NCBI GenBank assembly: GCA_002428935.1
Contig: DIYG01000101.1
Span: forward strand, 4,824-14,809
Source of the DNA: Halieaceae bacterium UBA6060
GTDB taxonomy: Bacteria > Pseudomonadota > Gammaproteobacteria > Pseudomonadales > Halieaceae
Direction of reading: 5' to 3'
Length of the DNA stretch: 9,986 nt
Positions 1 to 5,514 of this stretch are shown here, piece after piece. Each line of letters opens with the position of its first letter. Positions within the stretch are counted from its first letter, which is position 1. The position numbers and the translations under genes were made by a program. The notes below the pieces were generated by a model. It did no database searches. It was not told where the DNA came from and was given only the letters and a program-made list of their open reading frames with translations.

Positions 1-22
1 GGACTGGACTGGACTGGACTGG
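1..22. repeat. GGACT pentanucleotide tandem repeat
   Basis: Four perfect GGACT copies followed by GG occupy the first 22 bases, and the array may continue left of the window. The same pentamer recurs at 27-31, in one arm of the adjacent hairpin, and its complement AGTCC is the other arm. The repeat could therefore have grown by slippage from the hairpin arm. No coding frame can be assigned here, so phase variation cannot be judged. Confidence 0.85.
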
Positions 23-40
23 AAAAGGACTGTAGTCCTC
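23..40 (-). terminator. Candidate intrinsic terminator of the leftward acetyltransferase unit
   Basis: Read on the minus strand, AGGAC-TACA-GTCCT forms a 5-bp stem with a 4-nt loop and is followed directly by a short U run (TTTT). It lies about 50 nt past the stop of the acetyltransferase gene at 88. The stem is short and the U run modest, so termination may be partial. The downstream GGACT array (AGTCC on this strand) offers competing partners for the stem arm. Confidence 0.5.
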
Positions 41-87
41 ACTCGGCCGTTCACCCAGGACGCCATCCGGAAACAACCGGAAGCTCA

Positions 88-675
88 TCAGCGCGGCACA
101 AGCCCATCGAAGCTGGCTCGACGGGCGCGCCATTCCTCGCGACTCTGTCGCCATTCCGTGACCTGCTCGTCGCTCAGGGAACCCGGCATTTGCGAGGGCC
201 CCACGGGGCTCGCACCCAGACGCTCCGCCAATTTGGCCGAACGCGTGTTCTGATCGTTAATGAGATGAGAAACGGTAGGCCAACCCAAATCATCGAACGC
301 GAAATCGACACTTGCGATTGCCGCCTCCAGGGCATAACCCTTACCTACATAGGCGGGATGAAGCCCCCAACCCACTTCCTTCACGGGCCAGAGGTGGGGT
401 CGGTGAGGACCAATGCGCCCCACCCAATTGCCTGTCTCTCGTTCGACAACGGAAAACATGGCCACATAACCCAAAGCCCAGGCTCCGCAAAAGCCATTGA
501 ATCCGCGCCAGGCGTCGGCCTCGTGTTGTACCCCACCCAGGTGTTCCATGGTCTGAGGGTCACCATTTAACTCCGCCCAGGCGGGAAAGTCCTCTTTTCT
601 TGGCGGGCGCAGGAAAAGTCGGGGCGTCACCAGCTTCGGGCCGTCAGGTACCGCGAGCGACTCCGATTCACTCAT
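88..675 (-). CDS. GNAT family N-acetyltransferase, RimJ/RimL type
   Basis: A 195-residue protein of normal length for single-domain GNAT acetyltransferases of the RimJ/RimL branch (GNAT_3), which move the acetyl group of acetyl-CoA onto an amine of a protein or small molecule. Visible marks are the opening strand LVTPRLFLRPPRKEDFPAW (about 15-33), the acetyl-CoA pyrophosphate loop region GWGLHPAYVGKGYALEAA (about 102-119) and the C-terminal INDQNTRSAKLAERLGA (about 138-154), whose Asn and helix are typical of the family. The ATG is preceded by GGGAGG at 683-688 with 7-nt spacing, so the start is well supported. It lies 48 nt downstream of the enoyl-CoA hydratase gene on the same strand and probably shares its transcript. 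The substrate cannot be read from sequence. Confidence 0.9.
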   Translation of the reverse strand: MSESESLAVPDGPKLVTPRLFLRPPRKEDFPAWAELNGDPQTMEHLGGVQHEADAWRGFNGFCGAWALGYVAMFSVVERETGNWVGRIGPHRPHLWPVKEVGWGLHPAYVGKGYALEAAIASVDFAFDDLGWPTVSHLINDQNTRSAKLAERLGASPVGPSQMPGSLSDEQVTEWRQSREEWRARRASFDGLVPR

Positions 676-723
676 TCCCAGGCCTCCCGCCGGGCAACCT
701 GGAGCGGCAGTGAAATCGCGCCA

Positions 724-1434
724 TTAATCGGCGGAACCCACCGCATTCGCACCCTCGGCGAAATCCCGCCGAAGCGCTTCCTCGAGTCGCTCCATCATTA
801 CTTCGCGGATTCTCGCCTTACTAGCGCGGTGGGCCTGCATATCCAACGCTGAGAAGGTGCTCGCCAACTCGCCCGCGCGGGTCAACAGCGCATCCTCATC
901 TACAGCTTCATCAAGGAATCCGACCGAAACCGCCTCTTCCGGGTCGTAAAGTCGTGCCAGGCCCACGGCGGCGCTGACCTGGGTTTCCTCCAGGCGGGCC
1001 CGGGCCAGCTCGATGCCGAACCAGGGCAAGGTCATGCCGATGGCGACCTCATTTAGACCCAGCTTGTAGCTGCCGCGCATACCCACCCGGTAATCCGCCG
1101 ACAGGCAAAGCAACGCGCCCATGGCAATGGCGTGACCACTCACGGCGAGGACAACGGGCGTTGCAAAGGTCAGAAGCCGGTGAGACAACTCGGCGCCCTG
1201 GCGCAGAAGGCGGACCATGTCATCACCACCGGCCCCCATAATCGATAAGTCAAAGCCTGCGGAGAACTTCCCCGAACGCCCCGCGATTACCACCACTTTC
1301 TCAGCGGCTGCGGCCTGATCAAGACCGGCGTTCACGGCGGCGAGCATGTCGAAAGATAGAGCGTTGGCCTTGCCATCATCCATTTTGAGGAGAACGTAGG
1401 TATCGTGTTCTTGAACAGTAACGAGTTCGGTCAT
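724..1434 (-). CDS. Enoyl-CoA hydratase/isomerase (crotonase) family protein
   Basis: A 236-residue crotonase-fold protein, slightly shorter than the usual 255-260. These enzymes act on acyl-CoA thioesters, for example hydrating trans-2-enoyl-CoA in beta-oxidation. The oxyanion-hole segments are FSAGFDL (57-63) and GHAIAMGALLCLSADYR (100-116). NEVAIGMTLP (128-137) carries Glu129 at the place of the first catalytic glutamate of rat hydratase. The second glutamate is not obvious, since that region reads VSAAVGLARLYDPEEA, so hydratase versus isomerase or another crotonase chemistry stays open. I chose ATG 1434 over the in-frame ATG at 1491 because GGAG (1441-1444) sits 6 nt upstream and the family N-terminus begins there; the longer version adds a cysteine- and proline-containing tail unlike the family. 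It heads a probable leftward pair with the acetyltransferase. Confidence 0.88.
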   Translation of the reverse strand: MTELVTVQEHDTYVLLKMDDGKANALSFDMLAAVNAGLDQAAAAEKVVVIAGRSGKFSAGFDLSIMGAGGDDMVRLLRQGAELSHRLLTFATPVVLAVSGHAIAMGALLCLSADYRVGMRGSYKLGLNEVAIGMTLPWFGIELARARLEETQVSAAVGLARLYDPEEAVSVGFLDEAVDEDALLTRAGELASTFSALDMQAHRASKARIREVMMERLEEALRRDFAEGANAVGSAD

Positions 1435-1457
1435 GGGATTCTCCGGAGCGGGTTTTG

Positions 1458-1484
1458 TTGACAGTGTACACATTAGACTTTGAC
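1458..1484. promoter_or_regulatory. Divergent intergenic region with GTGTACAC palindrome
   Basis: The 124 bp between the two divergent starts (1434 and 1559) holds a perfect 8-bp palindrome GTGTACAC at 1464-1471, immediately after TTGACA at 1458-1463. A second TTGAC follows at 1480-1484, 22 bp after the first, about two helical turns. TTGACA matches the sigma-70 -35 consensus on the plus strand, but I find no convincing -10 at 16-18 bp. The palindrome could be an operator for a TetR- or GntR-like repressor controlling the fatty-acid-type gene; this is inference from symmetry and position only. Confidence 0.35.
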
Positions 1485-1558
1485 GAATCATTGCCAGGCC
1501 TTAACTTATGGCCTCGTTATTCCAACTTTCCATTAAAGACCAAGTACAGGTATTGAGC

Positions 1559-2080
1559 ATGAGTATTTCCTTCTACGACGCGAGCGTCGCGAGCTATCTG
1601 CAAGTCCTCGGTGGCGTCGATCAGGTTTTGGACAAGGGAGAAGAAGCGGCCAAAGGCGGCGCTTTTGAGCTGGAAGACATTGTCCGCTACCGCCTGCGGG
1701 AAGACATGGCCCCGTTTAGCTTCCAGATCATCTCCGTTTGGCACCACTCCTTTGGGGCCGTGAAAGGCTTCCAAGCCGGCCTCTTCGAACCGCCACCAAA
1801 AATGACTGGCATGGACTGGGCAAAGCTTCGCGGTCTCATCAGCGAGGCGCGAGAGTTCCTCGAAAGTCAGAGCCGTGAAGACATCGAAGCGCTCTCCGGC
1901 AAAGGCATGAACTTCCGCATCGGCGGACGGGATATTCCTTTCTCCACCGATGGATTTCTCATGTCTTTCTCCCTGCCAAATTTTCATTTCCATGCGACCA
2001 CCACCTACGCTGTCCTGCGCCAGCACGGCGTACCGCTCGGGAAAATGGATTTCCTCGGTCAACTCCGCGTGGGCGAGTAA
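1559..2080 (+). CDS. DUF1993 family protein
   Basis: A 173-residue soluble protein matching the DUF1993 family as I recall it, with no assigned biochemical role. Typical pieces are the opening MSISFYDASVASYLQVLGG, the middle REDMAPFSFQI (about 49-59), and the hallmark ending SLPNFHFHATTTYAVLRQHG (about 137-156) followed by GKMDFLG. The family is predicted to be a helical bundle related to DinB-like folds; that is background, not visible here. The frame is open to an ATG at 1508, but the family N-terminus begins at 1559, where AGG (1548-1550) gives a weak ribosome-binding site 8 nt away. It is followed 27 nt later by the GST gene and is probably cotranscribed with it. No signal peptide or membrane segment is seen. 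Confidence 0.85.
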   Translation: MSISFYDASVASYLQVLGGVDQVLDKGEEAAKGGAFELEDIVRYRLREDMAPFSFQIISVWHHSFGAVKGFQAGLFEPPPKMTGMDWAKLRGLISEAREFLESQSREDIEALSGKGMNFRIGGRDIPFSTDGFLMSFSLPNFHFHATTTYAVLRQHGVPLGKMDFLGQLRVGE

Positions 2081-2107
2081 GCCCTCGAGCTTCGAAGGAC
2101 ACGGCGC

Positions 2108-2854
2108 ATGACCAAAGACACCCCCCTGGAACTCTGGACCTTCGCAACTCCCAACGGCTGGAAGGTCAGCATTATGCTGGAGGAGTTGCGAGAGGCCGGT
2201 GTCGACCTGCCACCGGTGGAGGTTCAGGTGGTGAACATCATGAACCGCGAGCAGTTCTCCGAGGCTTTTACCGCGATCAATCCGAATCAGAAGATCCCCG
2301 GCCTGGTCGACGGTGATCGGCGGATGATGGAAAGCTGTGCGATCCTGCTGTACCTCGCCGAAACGTTTCCATCCCCCCTGCTCCCTTCCGATGACAAACG
2401 CTGGGACGTCATTCAATGGGTGTTTTGGCAGGCCGCCAATGTGGGACCCGTGTTCGGTAACAAGCTGAGCTACACGCGATATCTCAGCGAACTACCCGAG
2501 GAGCAAAAAGCCCATCCGCTGGAACGTTTTGGGAACGAAGCTCAGCGCCTCTTGCGAGTCCTCGACAAGCAACTAGAGGGTCGCGAGTATCTTTGCGGAG
2601 ACCGCTTCACCATCGCCGATATCGCCAGCTTCCCCTGGGTTCGCGGCTGGAAATGGAGCAAGATCGACATCACCAGTCACGAGCATGTGCTGGCCTGGCT
2701 TGAACGGGTACGCGCCCGCCCCGGTGTTGCTCGAGGTCTGAGCTACGGAGCCCCTGAGGGGGAGACGGACCAGTGGTCCGAAGCGACGAAGAAACAGTAC
2801 ACGGCCGGTGGAGCGTCTATCGCCGCCAATGAGAGCATTGCGACAGGTCCGTAG
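2108..2854 (+). CDS. Glutathione S-transferase, Nu-class-like (YfcG/YghU type)
   Basis: A 248-residue two-domain GST. The thioredoxin-like N-terminal domain (about 8-88) carries TPN (14-16), the substitute for the usual catalytic Tyr/Ser/Cys in YfcG/YghU enzymes, then KIP (62-64, the cis-proline loop binding the glutathione backbone) and ESCAIL (75-80, the gamma-glutamyl-binding stretch). The helical domain includes QWVFWQAANVGPVFG (103-117) and the N-capping motif FTIADIASFPWV (167-178). Characterised Nu-class enzymes bind two glutathiones and show disulfide-bond reductase activity, so a cytosolic thiol-redox role is likely by homology. The start is set by GAAGGA (2094-2099), 8 nt from the ATG. 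The C-terminal 30 residues after the GST fold are low complexity and probably disordered. Confidence 0.9.
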   Translation: MTKDTPLELWTFATPNGWKVSIMLEELREAGVDLPPVEVQVVNIMNREQFSEAFTAINPNQKIPGLVDGDRRMMESCAILLYLAETFPSPLLPSDDKRWDVIQWVFWQAANVGPVFGNKLSYTRYLSELPEEQKAHPLERFGNEAQRLLRVLDKQLEGREYLCGDRFTIADIASFPWVRGWKWSKIDITSHEHVLAWLERVRARPGVARGLSYGAPEGETDQWSEATKKQYTAGGASIAANESIATGP

Positions 2855-2875
2855 GCTGTGCCGGGCATCCGCTCA

Positions 2876-2906
2876 CCCAAGCCCAAGCCAAAGCCCAAGC
2901 CTGCCC
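2876..2906. repeat. Short degenerate GCCCAA hexamer repeat
   Basis: About four imperfect copies of GCCCAA lie just after the GST stop codon, between two genes. Read as protein in one frame it gives a Lys-Pro run, but that frame lacks a ribosome-binding site and is only an open stretch in front of the small exported protein. No function is evident. Confidence 0.5.
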
Positions 2907-2955
2907 AATGCTGTGCTCGACACTTTATTCGACAGGGTCTGGCCTCACCCAAGTC

Positions 2956-2986
2956 TTGCCGCCGGGCCCCGCTTCTGGTCTATTCT
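2956..2986 (+). promoter_or_regulatory. Candidate promoter giving a leaderless mRNA
   Basis: TATTCT at 2981-2986 is a 4/6 match to the sigma-70 -10 box. A weak -35, TTGCCG at 2956-2961, lies 19 bp upstream. Transcription from this -10 would begin at about 2992-2994, on or next to the ATG at 2993. The absence of a purine-rich ribosome-binding site before that ATG fits a leaderless message. The call rests on motif spacing only. Confidence 0.35.
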
Positions 2987-2992
2987 GTGTCT

Positions 2993-3265
2993 ATGAAGCG
3001 CCCGCTCTTGTTCGTCGCCCTGAGTCTTCTCGGCCGCACCGCCCTGGCTCAAGTCGAACCGTACAGCTACTACGGTGGTGAGATCGATGCGGACGAGAAA
3101 AATGCCGCCGTAGAGGCCTGCGAATACCGCGTGCTGGTGGAAGAACAGCGCTGCAATACGAGCTTGAACAAAACCGAGTGCATAAAAGACGTTCATGCCG
3201 AGTGTCTACGGGAGTTTGGTCCCGAGGTGATCGACGATCCTGACGAGCGCGACGAGTTCCTCTGA
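2993..3265 (+). CDS. Small exported four-cysteine hypothetical protein
   Basis: A 90-residue protein whose first 19 residues, MKRPLLFVALSLLGRTALA, look like a Sec signal peptide: Lys-Arg start, hydrophobic core and an A-L-A cleavage motif before Gln20. The mature part (about 71 residues) is acidic and has exactly four cysteines, with spacing C-X10-C-X8-C-X7-C, suggesting two disulfides in the periplasm. The rest reads as helical and polar, ending in an Asp/Glu-rich tail. The family is not recognised. The frame extends upstream to 2858, but that extension is Lys-Pro low complexity without a start signal, and ATG 2993 gives a textbook signal peptide. No Shine-Dalgarno sequence precedes the ATG. 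It lies on the same strand as its neighbours but 138 bp after the GST and 114 bp before the APS reductase, so it may be monocistronic. Confidence 0.7.
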   Translation: MKRPLLFVALSLLGRTALAQVEPYSYYGGEIDADEKNAAVEACEYRVLVEEQRCNTSLNKTECIKDVHAECLREFGPEVIDDPDERDEFL

Positions 3266-3278
3266 ACGAGTTAAAGGC

Positions 3279-3308
3279 TTGATATGTCATCAGGGCATTA
3301 CCTTTAAA
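3279..3308 (+). promoter_or_regulatory. Candidate promoter upstream of the APS reductase cluster
   Basis: TTGATA at 3279-3284 (5/6 to -35) and TTTAAA at 3303-3308 (4/6 to -10) are 18 bp apart. They are bracketed by a perfect 7-bp inverted repeat, TTAAAGG at 3271-3277 and CCTTTAA at 3301-3307, whose right arm overlaps the -10 and whose left arm abuts the -35. This is a reasonable place for an operator, for example for a sulfur regulator such as CysB, but no CysB consensus was confirmed. Confidence 0.4.
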
Positions 3309-3379
3309 CAAACGCTTCTTAGGCCAGAACCGCTCCAGCCGGTAGACTCGCCCGCTTTCGGACGTGGGAAGATAGCGCC

Positions 3380-4075
3380 GTGGTTGGCATTCTCGACAGC
3401 AAAGATCTGGAAGCGCGAGCAGACGCCATCGTGGAGCGCCTGCACGGCTACCTCGATGCCGGTAAACAGGTGTTCACCACCAGCTCCTTCCAGTCCCAGA
3501 GCCTACCTTTATTACACATGATCAGTCGCGTGAATCGCGACATCCCGGTCTATTACACGAACACGGGGTTCTTGTTTCCCAAAACCGTGCAGTTTGCCGA
3601 GGAGCTCGCCGACCGCCTGGGTCTGAATGTGATTCCCCTGCGCCCCGAGGTACCGAAAATCAAACAAATGGACCGGGCCGGACGTTTCCTCTATGCCTCC
3701 GACCCCGATCACTGTTGCTATCTCAACAAGGTACAACCCCTTGAGCCCGTATTGCGGGAACACGACATCTGGGTAAACGGTGTTCGCGGCGATCAGAGCA
3801 GCGTCCGCGCCGCCATGGCAGAAGAAGAACACGCCCAATTTGGCTGTCTGCGCTATCACCCCATGCTCGAATGGGACTCGCGGATGGTCTACTTCTATCG
3901 CAAGACCCACGACCTGCCGGAACACCCCATGGAGGCGGAGGGCTATCTCAGCATCGGCTGCGAGCCCTGCACCATGAAGGCAATCGGCGATGGAAACGCG
4001 CGAAACGCGCGCTGGTTCGGCATGAACAAGACCGAGTGCGGCCTGAACACCACGCTGGTCTCCGGCGGCAACTGA
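3380..4075 (+). CDS. cysH: Assimilatory APS reductase ([4Fe-4S] CysH family)
   Basis: A 231-residue PAPS/APS reductase-family enzyme that reduces activated sulfate to sulfite using thioredoxin or glutathione-type thiols. Nucleotide-loop features are TTSSFQSQSLPLLH (33-46) and NTGFLFPKT (61-69); VNGVRGDQSSVR (132-143) matches the conserved Arg-Asp-Gln-Ser segment. The cysteine pairs HCCYLNKVQPL (Cys112-Cys113, Lys117) and GCEPCT (Cys194-X2-Cys197) are the [4Fe-4S] ligands that separate APS reductases from cluster-free PAPS reductases. KTECGLN holds Cys220, the catalytic nucleophile. The start is GTG 3380, with GGGAAGA at 3366-3372; no other start lies between it and an upstream in-frame TAG at 3320. 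Usual partners such as sulfite reductase or ATP sulfurylase are absent; the next gene is a GalE-like SDR 19 nt away. APS rather than PAPS specificity is inferred from the cluster ligands. Confidence 0.92.
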   Translation: MVGILDSKDLEARADAIVERLHGYLDAGKQVFTTSSFQSQSLPLLHMISRVNRDIPVYYTNTGFLFPKTVQFAEELADRLGLNVIPLRPEVPKIKQMDRAGRFLYASDPDHCCYLNKVQPLEPVLREHDIWVNGVRGDQSSVRAAMAEEEHAQFGCLRYHPMLEWDSRMVYFYRKTHDLPEHPMEAEGYLSIGCEPCTMKAIGDGNARNARWFGMNKTECGLNTTLVSGGN

Positions 4076-4094
4076 AGCTACTCCGAGTCCGACC

Positions 4095-5006
4095 ATGAGA
4101 ATAATGATCACCGGCGGCGCCGGCTACATCGGCAACGAACTGGTATACCGCCTGTCCGCCGAGCCCAGCGTTAAGGACATCCTGGTTTACGACAACCTGT
4201 GCAAGGGCAACTACAACCTGTTTACGGGCTTGCGCAAGGTGCCCGGCCACAATGTGCGCTTCATCCAGGCCGATATTCTCGACTCCCGAAGCCTGCGCAG
4301 TTCCATGGAAGGCATGGACGTGGTTATTCATCTGGCGGCCAAGGTAGAGGCACCGTTTGCCGACCAAAACGCTCACGATTTCGAACAGACCAATCACTGG
4401 GGTACGGCGGAGGTCGTGTACACCGCTGAAGAGGTCGGCATCAAACGACTGATCTATCTCAGCAGCCAGGGGGTCTACGGCCACGGTGACGTAACCAGCA
4501 GCGAGCACCCCCGAGTCCCCGAAAGTTTCTACGGCCTATCGAAGATGCGCGGAGAAGATCACGTCCTGCGCCTTATGGAAAAGATCCCCGTACAACTGGT
4601 GCGCTGTGCCAATGTTTACGGTTACTCAAAGAACCTGCGTTTTGAGACCCTGGTCAACCAGTTCATCTTCGATGCGCACTTCACCAATCGGGTCGCTATC
4701 CACGGCGACCCCGGGCACACCATGACTCACATCAGCCTCTATCGATTGGTAGAAGTTCTGGCCCGGATGGTCAAACGGGACATGGATTCCGACGTGTACA
4801 ACCTGTCCCATCGCAGTATGGCGGCGGGTGAACTGGTGGAGGCGCTGAAGGAACTTTATCCGGAGCTGGAAACGATCTTCGTTGACCAGCACATCCCCCT
4901 CAAGGACCTGACCATGGCTTGCGATGAGCGCCTTGAGGCACTTATGCCTGGGGATGGCACCATGCTTGAAGACCTCGTAAAGTTTCGCGAGCTGTTCACC
5001 TTCTAA
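4095..5006 (+). CDS. NAD-dependent epimerase/dehydratase (extended SDR, GalE-like)
   Basis: A 303-residue extended short-chain dehydrogenase/reductase of the nucleotide-sugar epimerase/dehydratase type. The Rossmann motif is GGAGYIG (7-13). Asp33 at the end of the second strand (LVYDNL) favours NAD over NADP. HLAAKV (79-84) follows strand four, and the catalytic set is Ser123/Ser124 in YLSSQGVYG plus YGLSK (Tyr146, Lys150). The C-terminal part binds the substrate but is too divergent for me to name it. The gene begins 19 nt after the APS reductase stop with only a weak ribosome-binding site (CCGAG), so translational coupling is plausible. It ends exactly where a hairpin covers the next gene's ribosome-binding site. 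It lacks the length and N-terminal motif of SQD1-type UDP-sulfoquinovose synthases, so a link to sulfite use is only suggested by context. Confidence 0.85.
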   Translation: MRIMITGGAGYIGNELVYRLSAEPSVKDILVYDNLCKGNYNLFTGLRKVPGHNVRFIQADILDSRSLRSSMEGMDVVIHLAAKVEAPFADQNAHDFEQTNHWGTAEVVYTAEEVGIKRLIYLSSQGVYGHGDVTSSEHPRVPESFYGLSKMRGEDHVLRLMEKIPVQLVRCANVYGYSKNLRFETLVNQFIFDAHFTNRVAIHGDPGHTMTHISLYRLVEVLARMVKRDMDSDVYNLSHRSMAAGELVEALKELYPELETIFVDQHIPLKDLTMACDERLEALMPGDGTMLEDLVKFRELFTF

Positions 5007-5022
5007 AACCTCCCAGAGGTTT
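5006..5022 (+). promoter_or_regulatory. Hairpin sequestering the ykgJ-like Shine-Dalgarno
   Basis: AAACCTC (5006-5012), loop CCA, GAGGTTT (5016-5022) is a perfect 7-bp stem with a 3-nt loop. The right arm holds GAGG of the AGAGG ribosome-binding site (5015-5019) for the ATG at 5028. The left arm begins at the last base of the preceding stop codon TAA (5004-5006). A ribosome finishing the SDR gene would therefore melt the stem, a classic layout for translational coupling. No U run follows, so it is not an intrinsic terminator. Confidence 0.6.
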
Positions 5023-5027
5023 GCCCC

Positions 5028-5285
5028 ATGGAATGTCGCCGCGGCTGCGGTGCGTGCTGTATCGCGCCCTCCATAAACAACCCCATTCCCGGTATGCCCC
5101 AGGGAAAGCCCGCGGGGGTGCCCTGCGTGAACCTCGACCGGGATACGGGCGATTGCCGCATCTGGGGTCAAGACAACTACCCAAAGGCCTGCCGGGCCTT
5201 TAGCCCCGAAAACGCCGTGTGCGGCCAGAACCGAGAGGAGGCCCTTCGTCTCATCGAGGCTCTTGAACTCCGCACCGGGGCTTAG
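5028..5285 (+). CDS. YkgJ-like cysteine-cluster protein
   Basis: An 85-residue cytosolic protein of the YkgJ / zinc-iron-chelating cysteine-cluster family. Eight cysteines are present (3, 7, 10, 11, 33, 43, 55, 65), arranged as C-X3-C-X2-CC near the N-terminus, then C-X9-C, then KACRAF and AVCGQ. The leading C-X3-C-X2-CC pattern is the family hallmark and is thought to bind a metal or Fe-S centre; the biochemical role is unknown. The length is normal for the short members. AGAGG at 5015-5019 lies 8 nt before ATG 5028 and is buried in a hairpin, so expression probably depends on translation of the upstream SDR gene, 21 nt away. With the APS reductase, an Fe-S enzyme, it could be part of a sulfur/metal unit; that is inference. 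Confidence 0.85.
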   Translation: MECRRGCGACCIAPSINNPIPGMPQGKPAGVPCVNLDRDTGDCRIWGQDNYPKACRAFSPENAVCGQNREEALRLIEALELRTGA

Positions 5286-5514
5286 ACCGCGCTATCATCG
5301 CTGGGAAATCTGGCACCTCTAGCCAGCGACAATGGAACGTCAGGCTTGTGCTTCGCTTTTAGATTTTCGCCCCAGATTCCAGGTGCTAGCAAACAAGCCC
5401 TCATGAGAGCAATCCCGGTATCGCCTTTTCCCGTACAACTAATTACTGGCCATAAAGCTCATCCGCCATTACCTTGGCGGAAGCAACGACAACAATAAAC
5501 AGGACTCACCCATC
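5286..5514. other. 229-bp intergenic region with overlapping inverted repeats
   Basis: No gene is seen. The region contains TCGCTGG/CCAGCGA (5298-5304 and 5323-5329), a longer-range pair AATCTGG/CCAGATT (5307-5313 and 5372-5378) extended by GG/CC beyond a one-base bulge, GCACCT/AGGTGC (5313-5318 and 5381-5386), and a compact stem TCCGCC/GGCGGA with 8-nt loop (5462-5467 and 5476-5481) about 34 nt before the MFS start. None has a following U run. The order of the second and third pairs is that of a pseudoknot. It must also hold the MFS promoter, but I see no strong -35/-10 pair. Confidence 0.4.

Noticed and set aside
1..22. GGACT array as a CRISPR remnant
   Set aside because: The unit is 5 bp with no spacers; it is a simple tandem repeat.
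1435..1491. Longer start of the crotonase gene at ATG 1491
   Set aside because: ATG 1434 has GGAG at 6 nt and matches the family N-terminus; the extension contains the palindrome and has no family likeness.
1517..2416. Long minus-strand open frame (299 codons) opposite DUF1993 and the GST
   Set aside because: It covers two genes with clear family matches on the plus strand, has no family-like motif itself, and is the usual antisense shadow in G+C-rich DNA.
2858..2992. Lys-Pro-rich N-terminal extension of the small exported protein
   Set aside because: It comes from a GCCCAA repeat, has no ribosome-binding site, and would bury a textbook signal peptide.
3512..4508. Two minus-strand open frames opposite the APS reductase and the SDR
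   Set aside because: The plus-strand genes carry complete catalytic motifs across the same bases; the antisense translations show none.
4095..5006. SDR as UDP-sulfoquinovose synthase (SQD1)
   Set aside because: It is about 100 residues shorter than SQD1 and its Rossmann start and following segment differ; only the neighbouring sulfite-forming enzyme suggested it.
5298..5329. TCGCTGG/CCAGCGA as terminator of the cysH cluster
   Set aside because: The loop is 18 nt and no U run follows, so it lacks the marks of an intrinsic terminator.
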